A stretch of DNA of 64,000 bases from the NCBI GenBank assembly GCA_007922195.1, contig ML682005.1, positions 27,329,183-27,393,182 of the forward strand, given 5' to 3'. Below are positions 35,325-46,149 of the stretch, one piece after another. A program made the position numbers and the translations under genes. The number at the start of each line of letters is the position of its first letter. The stretch's first letter is position 1. The notes under the pieces were generated by a model. That model searched no databases. It was given only the letters and a program-made list of their open reading frames with translations, and had not been told where the DNA came from. This DNA is from Podocnemis expansa (lineage: Eukaryota; Chordata; Testudines; Podocnemididae).

Positions 35325-36215
35325 AAAGATTTCAGGTGATGGTGAGTCCATCACAACCCTTAGGAAATTGTTCCAATGGTTAATTAACTGCACAGGTAAA
35401 TATTTGCAACTTATTTCTCACTTGAATTTCTCTAGTTTCCATTTTCTAGTCACTTGATTTTGTTATCATTTTTTGTTTTAAATGATACAGAGCTATCTAC
35501 TATCAGAAGTCTAGTTGAAGACTGTGACCAAGTCATCTTTTAACCTTCTCTTTAGGAAGAGAAATTAATTGAGTTCTTAGTAGACCATGCTGGGAATGTT
35601 CCACTGGAATGAGTTTCTGAAGGCAAATGCCTTTTGCAAAAATCAAAGTTCTCTTTAGGAATGTCTTAATTTTCTGTCAGGGGAAATGATGATGGCTCCC
35701 TGGCTGCCCACCTGGCCTGGAGGGTTCTTGCCAATTTCATTTCATGGATGTGAAATTGACAAAAATCTTCCAGAAGGGCTGCTGAAGCTGCATACCTGGA
35801 TTTGCAGCTGCCCCACCTACACACTTCACCCACACAATCTGTCTCTGGGAGCTGGAGGGGAAGAGATCCCACTCCTCTGCTTTCTTGCCTGTCTTTGTCC
35901 CCCTGGGAACCAGAAGGGCAGAGAAAGGGCCTGCCAGACTTTGGGGGCCCATGCTTTCTGCCACCTTGGCAGCGGGATTGGAAGGCTCTTGGTTTTTTCA
36001 CTTTCTGCAGATTGACAACAGCCACCGAGGTTTCTTTGACAGGACTTGTTTTCTATAAAACCATGTTGATTAGCATTAATTATGCTACCATCTTTTAATT
36101 CTTTACTGCTTATGTCTGTCCCATATCAACCTTTTCATGATTTTGCCTGGGACTGAGGTCAGGTTAACTGGCCTTATAGCTCCTGGAGTCATTCCATGTT
36201 CTTAGATATTGTCAG
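35325..36215 (-). mobile_element. CR1/L3-like LINE relics with an intervening GC-rich piece
   Basis: The part 35325-35560 (AAATTGTTCCAATGGTTAAT, then CTCACTTGAATTTCTCTAG) and the part about 36020-36215 (TTGATTAGCATTAATTATG, then GGTTAACTGGCCTTATAG) read like antisense sections of one old CR1-type LINE. They are separated by a more GC-rich insert at about 35665-36010 that I cannot classify. The frames in that insert are not recognisable. Assignment is by memory of sauropsid CR1 text. Confidence 0.5.
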
Positions 36216-36220
36216 AATTG

Positions 36221-36224
<4 letters not shown>

Positions 36225-36249
<25 letters not shown>
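36225..36249. repeat. Poly(T) tract
   Basis: A run of about 25 T residues. It may be the reverse-complement tail of a retroposed sequence or a plain homopolymer; its length is likely unreliable in assembly. Confidence 0.8.
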
Positions 36250-36252
<3 letters not shown>

Positions 36253-36309
36253 TAAACTCTCTCTCTGGTACAAAGTATCTAGTCTTGAAGGTTTAAAAAT
36301 ATTTAACTT

Positions 36310-36355
36310 AAACAAGTTTCAAAGTGGCAGCCATATTAGTCTAGCTTTTTTTTTT
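36310..36355 (+). mobile_element. Fragment of the Penelope/SINE-like terminal sequence
   Basis: The text GTTTCAAAGTGGCAGCCATA, then TTAGTCTAGC, is the start of the same repeat unit seen at 27711 and 60345. It is cut off by a T-rich run. Only this leading part is present. Confidence 0.5.
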
Positions 36356-36747
36356 TTAACTTAAACAGATGATGTTCAACATTCTTCCTAGTCAGAGATG
36401 GAATAGAAAGGATTTCATTGCTGCAGTCAGACTTAAATCCATTGTGCTACTTATTTAATATTTGTCTTTTTTCTACCACTGCTTTCCATCCTTGTCCAGT
36501 ATATGACAAATACATCGGGAGGCTTTTTTTTTTTCCTAATATAGATAAAGAATTCCTAACTCAACTAGTTATAGACATTTTTCACTGTCTTATTATCAAT
36601 TAACAACTTTATATATCTTGATATGAATTTTATTTGTATTCCTTCTTTCATCCCTCCTTTTAACTAGGTGCCACCATACATCAGTGGAGTGGTGACTCAT
36701 AGGGAATATGAGGGAAACAAGGTGCCTGTGCAGCTCTTGACTAGTTA
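36356..36747. other. Unassigned AT-rich sequence
   Basis: Non-coding, with a T-run at about 36525-36534. Nothing recognised. Confidence 0.3.
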
Positions 36748-37665
36748 TAAAATCATAGGGTTGGAAGGAACCTCATGAGGTCATCTAGTCCAGCCCCCTG
36801 CTAAAAGCAAGACCACTCCACTAAATCATCCCAGCCAGGGTTTTGTCTAACTGAGCCTTAAATATTTTCAAAGATGGAGATTCCACCATCTTCCTAGGTA
36901 ACCAATTCCAATGCTTCACCACCCTCCTAGTGAGAAAGTTTTCCTCATATCCAACCTTAACCTCCCCAGCTGTAAAATAAAACCATTGCTCCTTGTTCTG
37001 TCCTCTGTTACTAGTGAGAACAGGCTGGCTCCCTCCTCCTTGGAGCACCCCTTCAAGTAGTTGAAGATTGCTCAGTCTTCTCTTCTACAGGATAAAGAAG
37101 CCTTGTTCCTTCAGTCTCTTGTGTTAAGTCATGTGCCTTAGCCTTTTAGTAATTTTCGTTGCTCTCTGCTGGACTCTTTCTAATTTGTCCACATCCTCCC
37201 TATAGTGGGGAGCCCAAAAATGGACACAGTATTCCAGATGTGGCCTCACCAGTGTCAAATAAAGGAGAATAATCACATCCCTCGATCTGCTGGCAACACT
37301 CCTACTGATGCAGCCCGTTATGCCATTGGCCTTTTTAGCAACAAGAGCACACTGTTGACTCATATCCAGCTTCCAGTCCACCATAACCCCCAGGTCCTTT
37401 TCTACAGTGCTGCTACATAGCCGATTGGTCCCCAGCCTGCAGCAGTGCATGGGGTTTTCCCATTCTAAGTGCAGGACTTTGCACTTGTCCTTGTTGCATG
37501 TCATGAGATTTCTTTTGGCCCACTACTCCAATTTGTCTAAGTCTCCCTGGATCCTGTCCCTACCCTCCAGCATGTCTACCATTCCCCCCAGCTTGGTGTC
37601 ATCCACAAACTGACTGAGCACATGGTCTATCCCATCATCCTCGTCCTCTGGGGTTCCTCTGTGTG
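36748..37665 (-). pseudogene. CR1 LINE 3' half: ORF2 C-terminus and 3' end
   Basis: The minus strand encodes the tail of the CR1 reverse transcriptase protein. At 37124-37504 it reads NKDKCKVLHLEWENPMHCC, then [30 protein letters not shown] and HLEYCVHFWAPHYREDVDKL. At 36821-37048 it continues, in another frame, with [20 protein letters not shown]. The 3' end lies at 36748 in the typical AATCATAGGGTTGGAAGG text. Stops and a frameshift near 37100 make it dead, and the 5' half is absent as is usual for CR1. It is the same subfamily as the copy at 51395-52224, which has the opposite orientation. Confidence 0.9.
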
Positions 37666-38350
37666 TCTTAGCACCTAGGTGGCTCTGCTAGCTATCCCTT
37701 GGGTCAGGGCAATGAGCCTAATCATATCAGGCCTTGAGTCCAGGGTAGTGTGGCCTAGCAGACCAAGTCAATAGTGGGCACGGGTACAGGGCAGTACTAG
37801 TAAGGCCTAGTGCCAGACTCAATGGTGCAAGTTTGTCTGCTATGGGACACAGTGCCCAGGCCTTCCTGGCTCTGAGGATATGGCCCTAAGTCAGAGAGGA
37901 ACACACTGAGTCCATATCTCACTTGGTTCCACCATTCAGGCCCCCTAGGCTACTTCAGACACACTCGTTGCTGGATCCTCCCATGAGGTTAGGCTGCCTG
38001 CCTTCCCCTAGCACGCCAATTACCATCCACATGCCCTGGGAGTCCTGGACCCTGCTGGCAGTGGTGATCTCCTGTGGGCCTCTGACTCCAGGCTGCTGAC
38101 AGAGAGAAGCTGCTCCTCAAAGTGGCTTCTTGCATTGCTCCCTCTCACTGACTGGGACTGACATGGGTTCCAGTGCTGAGCATCCAGCTTATGTCTTCCT
38201 CCTCACTGGCCAGCTCTGAATGAACTGGGATGCTCCTTTTTATACTAAGGGAGCAGTTGGAGCATGCCCAGCAGAGCCTGGGAGGAGGGACTTCCACTTC
38301 CCACAGAGTTGGCTAGACTCCTGCAGTGATGGGTAAGCCCACCCCATCAT
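37666..38350 (-). mobile_element. LTR-like or promoter-like unit, minus orientation
   Basis: On the minus strand the block begins TGATGGGGTGGGCTTACC and has a good TATA box, GTATAAAAAGG, at about 38236-38247, with CG-poor leader sequence below it. The plus-strand left end TGTGTGTCTTAGCACC lies directly at the end of the CR1 relic. This layout fits an LTR or a 5' UTR of a retroelement. No target duplication or second copy is seen in this window, so the call is tentative. Confidence 0.35.
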
Positions 38351-38648
38351 ACTTACCATACTGGTTAAGAAGTCCAAAGTGCCAGTCTCTTCAGCCGTCC
38401 TAGCCCATAGATTGGATTTGATGAGTAATTATTGAAAACCAGTTTAATCAAACAAAGGATTCTTTTGATCTCAAAAGATCAGCCACAGAGACAAGTCAGT
38501 ATATAACTTAGATCTTATCCAACAATCACATTGTTGTCAGTCCTTTGGTATCTAATAGCAGAAGGTTTATTTGTAAGAGAAAAGAAAGTTAAAAGATTAA
38601 TATATTGCATGCATACAATTGTTGCAAAATTCTTGTATCAGGTTTGTA
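38351..38648. other. Unassigned sequence
   Basis: Non-coding; nothing recognised. Confidence 0.3.
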
Positions 38649-38656
38649 GCAGTGAT

Positions 38657-39189
38657 AAGGACCAGATTAAGCAGCCAAAGGGCCCTGGGCTGCTCCCCAC
38701 TGTGGGGTTCCCTACTATCTGGACTTGCCCCCAACAGCAGGGCCTGGGCCTGGCCTCGGGGCCAGAGGGTGCTCCAGTTCCCTCTCTGCTCTAGCCAGTC
38801 TGTCCAGGGGGTGTGGGTCCAACTGATGCATAGCATGGGAGTCTCCAATGCAGCCCACCCAGGGCCACACTAGAGTGGCAGTGGTCTCACTGCAAACCAG
38901 CTGGCCCTGGTCCACCCCTGCCCGCCTGAGGCAGAGCGAACAGGGGTTGGCCCACCCCAGCTCACCCTGCCCCCGGGGATGAGCCAGCCAGCCTAAGGGG
39001 CAGGGCAGAGCACAGACTCTGGCCTCTGGCTCCAAGGCCCTGCCCGTACCCCCTAGCACCATCAGGGTGGGAACATTTTAGCGCTCCTGCCCTGCTGGCA
39101 CATTGGCTTTTAGGACCTGTGGCCTGGGACCCCCTTTTGGCCAGTCCCAGGGCTTAAGCCCCTAAAGCCCCTGTGATAATCTGGCCCTG
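38657..39189. mobile_element. hAT element with perfect 8-bp duplication
   Basis: The left end AAGGACCAGATTAAGC and the right end ATAATCTGGCCCTG are inverted repeats (the right end inverts to CAGGGCCAGATTAT). The flanks GCAGTGAT (38649-38656) and GCAGTGAT (39190-39197) are identical. The left terminus has lost the canonical CAG. The interior is GC-rich and non-coding, which accounts for the frames 38619-38873 and 38715-39062. Confidence 0.92.
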
Positions 39190-39197
39190 GCAGTGAT

Positions 39198-39647
39198 GGA
39201 ATAAACTGCTGGCCTGTAAAGTCTCTGGTAACTTTCAAAAGATTGGAAGGTCCTCAGTTCATTGTCAGCATACTTCTTGCAGTTATAAATCAACAGTTCA
39301 GAGAATAAAACAGGAAAGCAGCAACATGGAGATGACCAAAGGGTTATTTAAATCCTTTGTTTGAAAGTAGAATCTCCACACACGTGGTAAAGCTCACAGC
39401 AAAAACTGTGGTAAATACAGGCACAAGACAGAGACCAGGGTCACAGGAGTGTGTCAGACATCCTTATATGGCTTGCTGACTCATAGGGACAGCCATTATC
39501 CATATTCTGGCTAAGGTGACCACAGAAAGAGCTTGCTGGGTGGGATGAGTTTTCTTTTATGGCTTATTGTGAGAATTAGATTGCCTTTAATGGTCCATCA
39601 AGCTTGAATCCTCCATTCACAATGGCTGGCCAGACTGGATGTAATCT
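39198..39647. other. Unassigned sequence
   Basis: Non-coding; no recognised repeat. Confidence 0.3.
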
Positions 39648-39659
39648 ACCTCGTGGATA

Positions 39660-39870
39660 CAAACAAGGAGTCCTGTGGCACTTAAAGACTAACGTTTATT
39701 TATTGCATGAGCTTTTGTGGGACAAAATCCCCCTTTGTCAGACGCTTTGAAGATGGGGGAAATTACAGAATAGGCAATGTTTATCCTTGTGGATAAACAC
39801 TTTTAAAGTGCCACAAGACTTCTTACTTCTTTTGCTGAACTACACTAACTTGGTTATCTCCCTGGAACTT
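39660..39870. mobile_element. Fold-back element with 11-bp target duplication
   Basis: The first arm reads AAACAAGGAGTCCTGTGGCA, then CTTAAAGACTAACG...GAGCTTTTGTGGG...TTTGTCAGACG. The second arm reads ACTTTTAAAGTGCCACAAG, then ACTTCTTACTTCTTTTGCTG and AACTACACTAACTTGG, which is the inverse of the start of the same unit. The element is therefore about 211 bp and hairpin-capable. Flanks are ACCTCGTGGAT (39648-39658) and ACCTTGTGGAT (39871-39881), one mismatch in 11, which indicates that it inserted as a unit. It shares its sequence with the ends of the Penelope-like copy at 27711-28754. Confidence 0.75.
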
Positions 39871-39881
39871 ACCTTGTGGAT

Positions 39882-40954
39882 GTTGTCCCAAGAACACACA
39901 CATACGTAACACAGGTATATAACCAATATTCATATTCAGATATAAGTGATGATACACAGATTTAAAGAGAATAATCACCTTTAGCAAATCACAACTTTTC
40001 ACGGACACCTTCCATGACAAACTTTGTACAAGATTTGTAGCAATTGTCTAACAGTGGCAACATCAATGATATACATGGTTATATTTCAATCTTACAGCAT
40101 CCTAGCAGGATTCATACAGCCATACAAACAAATGTTGGCTCCCCCCCCCTTTTTTTGTGATTGCAGAATTGTGAGCTTGGGAATAATAGGGAATCACTTA
40201 TTCATATTTACATATTTCTTCCTCAATTTTATTCAATAATTTTCAGTGTCAGGAGAATAGCTTTTTTAAAAACCACAAAGCAAATGTATTACCTGTTAGG
40301 ACTATATTCTGTCTGCACATAGAAAATGAGATTTGCTTGTGATCACTTGCTCTGGAACCACCATCAGTCTAAGTTCATTGTGTGTCAGTATCACTTTGTG
40401 GTAGAAAGCTAATTAAAACTTCTAGAAATACCAAATCTGTGTTAGTAGTAGAAGCATAAGACCTCCAGTATATATCATCAGCACCCCATTTTGTGATTTA
40501 TCAGTATATTAAATCCATTCTAGGCCATGTCCTTCTGAATTGTTTATAACTACAAAACAGGCATTGATATCAGATGTAGTGTGCTACACCCACTCCATTT
40601 TTCACAAATAGGGTATATTTAGAGTACTTGAATGCCAAAAGTCATCTGTGGGACAATTTCTTGATTTGGTGAAGATAAATTAAATATAAAAAAATTGAAA
40701 TTGGTACCATGGGCTATAGCCAGGGAAAGAATAGAGTAAACCCCATAGAAATAGCCATTTTTGTCATACGTGGAATAACTTTGTACTTATGGAGATTATG
40801 CCTCATCACAGCAAGCTTCCCATAATGACAAAGAGGCTTATTTCAAGGTTTTGATGAGCATTTTCTCCACATGAGCTTACATGGGCTTTCTCCATAGATC
40901 TGGCTAATAGCAATTTGATGCAGAGATCAAAGAAGTTGTTGGCTGAATTTAAGA
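39882..40954. other. Unassigned AT-rich sequence
   Basis: Non-coding, with short C and T runs at about 40140-40156. Nothing recognised. Confidence 0.35.
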
Positions 40955-41155
40955 ATGGCTATGCTAGGTCAAATCAATGGTCCCTGTAGTCCAGTATCCT
41001 GTCTTCCAACAGTGACCAGATACTTCAAAATGAATGAACTGAAAAGGACAATTACCAAGTTATACATCCCATCATCCAGCTCTGGCCTCTGGCAGAGACT
41101 TAGGGACACAAGAACATCAGGCTGTATGCCTGACCACCCTAGTTAATAATCATTG
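40955..41155 (-). mobile_element. CR1-related LINE fragment
   Basis: The text CTAGGTCAAATCAATGGTCC, then AGTCCAGTATCCTGTCTTCC and AACAGTGACCAGATACTTC, matches the fragment at 24222-24400 with many substitutions. It is an old copy. Confidence 0.5.
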
Positions 41156-42038
41156 ATGGAACTACCTTCCCCAAAACCATCTACATGGCAGATAATAATA
41201 GACTGGAAAGAATCTTGAATGGTCAACCAGTCCCCTAAACTTATGGGAGGACTAAGTGTTACCTAGACCATCTCTGATCAGTGTTTGTCTAATGTGCTTT
41301 TACAACTCTGTAATGATGGAGATTCTATAGCCTCCTAGGCAATGTATTCCAGTGCTTAACTACCTTGAGAGAACATTTTCCCTAAATATCCAACTTAAAC
41401 TGCTCTGGCCTCAATTTAAGTGTCTTGTTCATCCTCAGAGTATAAGGAGAACAATTATTTTTCCTCTTCCTTGCAACAACATTTTATGTACTTGAAAAAT
41501 GTAATGTCCCCTCTCAGTCTTCTCTTCTCTAGACTAAAGCACCTCATGTTTTTCAATCTTCCCTTATCAGTCATGTATTCTAGACCTTTAATCACTATTG
41601 CTCTTCTCTGATTTGTTTACAATTTTCTTGAAATGTGGTATACAGAACTGGACACGAGATGCCAGTTAAGACCTAATCAGCATGGAATAAAGCAGAAGAA
41701 TTACTTCTCATTTCTCACTTGTAACACTCCTGCTCATATACCCCAGAACAATGTTTGCTTTTTTTTGCAACAGCATTCCACTGGTGACACATATTTAATC
41801 TTGTGACCCACTATGACCCTCAGATCCCTTTCTGCAGTATTTTTTCCTTGGCAAGCCTTCTCATTTCGTACCAGTGCAACTGGTTTGTCTGTCCTAAGTG
41901 GAGTACTGCACATTTGTCCTTTTATTCTTTTTACTAGAGACCATTTCTCCAGTTTGTCCAGATCATTTTGACTTTTATTTCTGCCTTCCAAAGTACTTGT
42001 GACCCCTCTCAACTTGGTATCACCTATGACCTTTATAA

Positions 42039-42269
42039 GTAAAAACAAACAAGGAGTCTGGTAGCACTTTTAAAGTGTAACAAATTTATTTATTTTGTAC
42101 GAGTTTTTGTAGGAGAAAAATCCACTTAGTCAGACACTTGAAGATGTTGCCTTATCTTCAAGTGTCTAACAAAGTGGGATTTTCTCCCACAAAAGTTCAT
42201 GTGATAAATACATTTTTAGTCTTTAAAAGAGCACCAGACTCCTTGTTTGTTTTGCTGAACTAGACTAAC
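42039..42269. mobile_element. Fold-back element with 9-bp target duplication
   Basis: The first arm (AACAAACAAGGAGTCTGGTA ... GTACGAGTTTTTGTAGGAG ... CAGACACTTGAAGAT) and the second arm (ATCTTCAAGTGTCTAAC ... CTCCCACAAAAGTTCATG ... CCAGACTCCTTGTTTG) are reverse complements around a short centre at about 42147-42153. The flanks are both CCTTTATAA (42030-42038 and 42270-42278). It lies within the CR1 relic. The sequence is again the Penelope/SINE-like terminal unit, in head-to-head form. Confidence 0.82.
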
Positions 42270-42278
42270 CCTTTATAA

Positions 42279-42776
42279 CTGTACCATATATACTTGCAGA
42301 TAAGCCAATCCATGCATAAGCCAAACCTCCACCCCACAGTTCTGAGCCCTCAAAACAGGAGGAAATGGGTGGCCCTTAACCCCTCCTACCGTACACTGCT
42401 GTCTTCCCCCAGAGTCCCCAACTCCCCCCCAGCCACACTGCTGCTTTCCCCCAACTCCCCCCTCAGCCATGCTGCTGCTTTCCACGACTCCTCTCGGGCT
42501 GAACCCCCCACCCAGAGCCCCCTTATCTGGCCCTCTGGTGGCTAGGACACATGCTGGGGCTCCAGGCTGACTCCCCAACATAGCTGCTCTGCCCACATGG
42601 TGGGGCTTCTGCCCTGAGCCTGCTCTGAGCATGCTCAGAGCAGGCTCAGGGCAGGAGATTTAAAAAACTCCTGGGCTGGGACTGCTTTGCTGGCCTGACC
42701 TGGGTATAAGCCAAGTCCCCTTTTTAAAGGGGACACTCAGTCTCAAAAAACTTGGCTTATATGCGAGTATATACAG
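42279..42776. mobile_element. DNA element with ATATACT...AGTATAT inverted ends
   Basis: The left end CTGTACCATATATACTTGC and GATAAGCCAA is mirrored by TTGGCTTATATGCGAG and TATATACAG on the right. The interior is GC-rich and contains an inverted pair around 42615-42650 (CTGAGCCTGCTCTGAGCATG, then CTCAGAGCAGGCTCAG). It has no coding potential. I recall similar termini in other vertebrate repeats but cannot assign the superfamily, and the target duplication is not clear because it abuts the duplication of the fold-back element. Confidence 0.65.
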
Positions 42777-42978
42777 TGGTCTTTAAATCATTTATGAAGA
42801 TATTGAACAAAAGCATACCAGAACTGATCCCTACAGGACCCCCCTTGATGTCCCTTTTCAACTTGACAGTAAATCACTGATAATACTCTCTGGGAATGGT
42901 TTTCCAATGAATAATGCACGTGCCTTAGATCAGTTCTACCTAGGTTGTATTTCCCTAGTTTGTTTTTGAGTAGGTCAT

Positions 42979-43303
42979 CAAGGGGTTGTGGCACCCCAAG
43001 CCAACTTTTGCTTTTGTGCCACAATCGCCGACTCTGCACCTGAAGCACACTTGTGGGGGCATGTGGGGTGGGACTGGGCTGGCGCTCACATGGCAGTGAG
43101 TGAAGTTAGATGACCCTACGGTGGAAGGCCTGGCATGGCCTGGCCATGGTGCCCTGGCAAGCACAGGGAGCTGCAAGGTGAGACCCTGGGGGTCTCTGTC
43201 ACAACCCGGTCCCAGGCCAAGCTTTTCATTTTTGGCACCGGCACCCTTAAGCTTCAGTGCCTCAAGCTGGTGCCATGCTGGCTCACCCCTTAAGCCAGCC
43301 CCA
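42979..43303. mobile_element. hAT-like element inside the CR1 relic
   Basis: The flanks are TAGGTCAT (42971-42978) and TAGGTTAT (43304-43311), 7 of 8 identical. The left text CAAGGGGTTGTGGCACCCC and the right text GGCTCACCCCTTAAGCCAGC are a worn inverted repeat. Removing it rejoins CR1 sequence on both sides. The interior is GC-rich and non-coding. Confidence 0.7.
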
Positions 43304-43360
43304 TAGGTTATAAGAAACAGTGTTAAAAGCCTTGCTTGAGACTATCCTGTGCACAAATGC

Positions 43361-44230
43361 CACAGATTATATTTTAAGCATTATGCTGATGGCATACAAA
43401 AGGTGGTGTTAAAACAGAGTAATTTCTCTACTTTTCACCTGTATTTGCCAAAAAGCCCTCTTACTATCCGATTTATGCATTATACTGACAGAGGCACTGC
43501 TTCATTTCAAATTACTGTGTGATGTGCATTCAAGTAAGGTACTAAAATGAGGTTTGCAGCATATTAAAACCTGTAAGCCAGTAACAAAAATACACAAACA
43601 GGAAAAATATAGTGTTTAATTTGAACTAGATCCTGGCCTTGGTTTGTATAGAAGGCATGCTATTTTGGTATGGCCATTTGAGCCAGCTGCATTGTTGGTG
43701 AACTGATACAAAGCACAAATTCAGATGTGGAAAGCAGGGTAGGAGAAATGGAGACACAGGTACTCTGATGGACGTGGAGGTGGTGGCTACCCCCTCTAAC
43801 AAACACTTGTGAAATTTCTAGCCTTTTGTTGTCTCCAACTAAGGGATTACAACGACAGTCCCGAATAACCCTTTATAGCTCCTACTGTGGGAAACTTAGA
43901 GCTCAGAATGGGGCGATTTCCTCATTTTAACTGTTAGAAGGCCATCTTATTATTTGTTGATCACTGGCAAGAGAAGGTGGCAAGGATACCCCACATCAGG
44001 ACAAATCACATCTGTTCCTGATCCTTGGCTTCTGTCTCCATTTTTGGGTAGTCAGCCTGGACAATGTCACACTATTTTGGGACATATACGTTTGCTCAGT
44101 CTCCCAAGGTTATAGTAAGCCATAGACAATCTCTGCATTCCTCCTTCCTATGTTAGGACAACACAGAGTTTTGCATAGCATCACACCAATTGACATATTT
44201 GGCAGTCCTAAAGATAGGTGACATAACAGA
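43361..44230. other. Unassigned sequence
   Basis: Non-coding; nothing recognised. Confidence 0.3.
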
Positions 44231-44905
44231 CAGGCTTGGATTAATACACAGGCTATAGGGGCTGAAGACCAGGGCCTTTGGCTAAGAGGGGGCCCCAGAA
44301 ATCCAGCCCTGGATGTCTGTGCCTACTCTCAGGGAGTCACTGTTTGGATGCAATGTAGGAGAGACCTTCTCAGCCCCTGCTCTAGCTAGCATAGTCTCCT
44401 GGTCACATCAGGGGAAGGACTGGCTCCCACATGACCTGAGATTCCTTCCACCTTTACCCCCAAAGTTGCCACCGCTGCCTTCATTTGCAGGATAGGGGAT
44501 GCAGCCTGCTCCAGACTCAACTCCTGGTAGCCAGAGCTGAAAGGGGGCTGAAGAGGGGCTGGAGGAGGTAAAGGAGAGGATGGAAGAGAGGCAGGTGACA
44601 GTAGGTGGCTGGAGAGTGAATGAGGTGATGCAAGGGAATAAGGGAACATAGTTAGGGGGTGGGGGAAGGAGGCTAGAGCAGAGGTGGATTTGAGTGTATG
44701 GAACAGTGTGAGGGAAGGGTGGATGTAAGGATGGAAAGGGAGGCTGGAGGGAAATGTGAGAGCAGGAACCCCACTGCCCAGGCTATCACAGCTCATGGAC
44801 AGCCAGGTTGTCTTCCAGCCCTGAGCTGGGCAAAGGAAAGGACGCATAGAGAGCCTTTCACAACTGCTTCATCACCCCCACACCAACGGTGTTAGACTAG
44901 CCCTG
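44231..44905. mobile_element. hAT element, old
   Basis: The left end CAGGCTTGGATTAATACAC and the right end GTGTTAGACTAGCCCTG are imperfect inverted repeats (the right end inverts to CAGGGCTAGTCTAACAC). The flanks ATAACAGA and GTCACAGA match at 6 of 8 positions. The interior has a G/A-rich stretch at 44540-44770 that produces the minus-strand 153-codon frame at 44386-44847, which is a composition artefact. Confidence 0.65.
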
Positions 44906-44913
44906 GTCACAGA

Positions 44914-46149
44914 CTGGCCAATGGAATAGGTGGCTATGTTAAATTTCATGTAGCACAGAATGTGAGTGCCCACGCTGATGCAGCTCAGTCCTGTTGTGGA
45001 ACTGCTGAGAACTATGGTTCAGCCACTGGTTTCATTTTAGGATTCTGTTCCTTGGGACATTTAGGTCTTAAACAGACGAATTTGTGCCACAGCCATGTCT
45101 AGCTTCAAAGAACTACTTACAATACAAAGATGTAACTATGTCAACATTTTCTTAAAGCGAAAGTTATTACTGTAATCCTCTCTAATAAGTCACCAACTGA
45201 ATTTGCAAATTCACTAGGTTATATTTACTATAATCTTTTAGTGAACATGTATTATAGATTTGTCATGAACAAACTATGCAATGAATCAAACTCAGAATTT
45301 TAATGTGTTTTTCATTTTCTAGCTATTCCACAGAGTTCAAAGTAGCTTTTAGGTAGTGGAATGATTTTGTAGGGAAATACCCGACATTCACACAGCAATA
45401 AATTGGCTGGTCTTAAACAGATGCTCAGTACTGTAAAAACTGATAGGCACTACTAGAAAGAAAGTTTTGGCTTAGAAAAGGAAGTGAATACTGGCTTTCA
45501 CACTGTACCTTATGATCAAAATCCGGATCTGGCACCAAAGCACTTAGCAACTTGGAGATTAAAGCCTAGTTTAAGACTGAAGGAGTTTATGGCCTGGACA
45601 TGGGGATACAGAATCATTTTCTTTAGCTGTGGTAGGCTTTAAATCCAAAAGTACTGACCAGCTAATAATGCTCATTCGATGCATCTGATGAAGTGGGTTG
45701 AAGCCAACAAAAGCTTATGCTTGAAGAAATCTGTTAGTCTACAAGGTGCCACAGGACTCTCGCTGCTTTTAGTGGTGATTGTACAATAACTGGACAACCT
45801 GTGTTGAACTTGGGGAATAAATACAGAAGTGTTCTGTATGTTATAACTTTGCAGGATAGAGAGTAGTGATCATGAAATATTAATATGAACATGATACAAC
45901 ATTCTGGGGTGCAATCCAAGCCAGTGAGGGGCTGTGTCATTAACTGCCCTGCTACCTGAGATGCCCCATGATGCTTTGCTGCTGTGGCTCCCAATGCAGG
46001 TTCCTTACAAACAGCAAAACAACATGCATGTTGCATCTTGAGTGTCCATGTTTAGCAATTTTGATCCCTGCAGCCTATTAGCAAACACTAGTCACACTCT
46101 GGCTTCCAGCAATCTTGGTTACTATATGAAGAGTGACCTTAGCATATTC
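44914..46149. other. Unassigned sequence with a Penelope/SINE-like terminal fragment
   Basis: Mostly non-coding AT-rich sequence. At 45668-45776 on the minus strand lies a single copy of the terminal unit (GCATCTGATGAAGTGGGTTG, then ACAAAAGCTTATGC, GTTAGTCTACAAGGTGCCAC and AGGACTCTCGCTGC). Otherwise nothing is recognised. Confidence 0.55.

Larger units (their letters stand above)
41170..43360 (-). pseudogene. CR1-type LINE relic split by three later insertions
   Basis: Three segments read as one antisense CR1: 41170-42029 (for example ATGGAGATTCTATAGCCTCC, then TTTATGTACTTGAAAAATG and CTCTCAGTCTTCTCTTCTC), 42777-42978 (TTATGAAGATATTGAAC, then TGATCCCTACAGGACC) and 43304-43360 (ACAGTGTTAAAAGCCTTGC). 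Minus-strand translation of 41734-42048 gives degraded LDKLEKWSLVK and VIVGHKIKYVSPVECCCKK, the ORF2 C-terminal pattern. The gaps are a fold-back element, a terminal-inverted-repeat element and a hAT, all listed separately. It has many stops and no activity is possible. Confidence 0.75.

Noticed and set aside
44386..44847. A 153-codon minus-strand frame
   Set aside because: It lies in a G/A-rich part of a hAT; serine/proline/leucine-rich and without domains.
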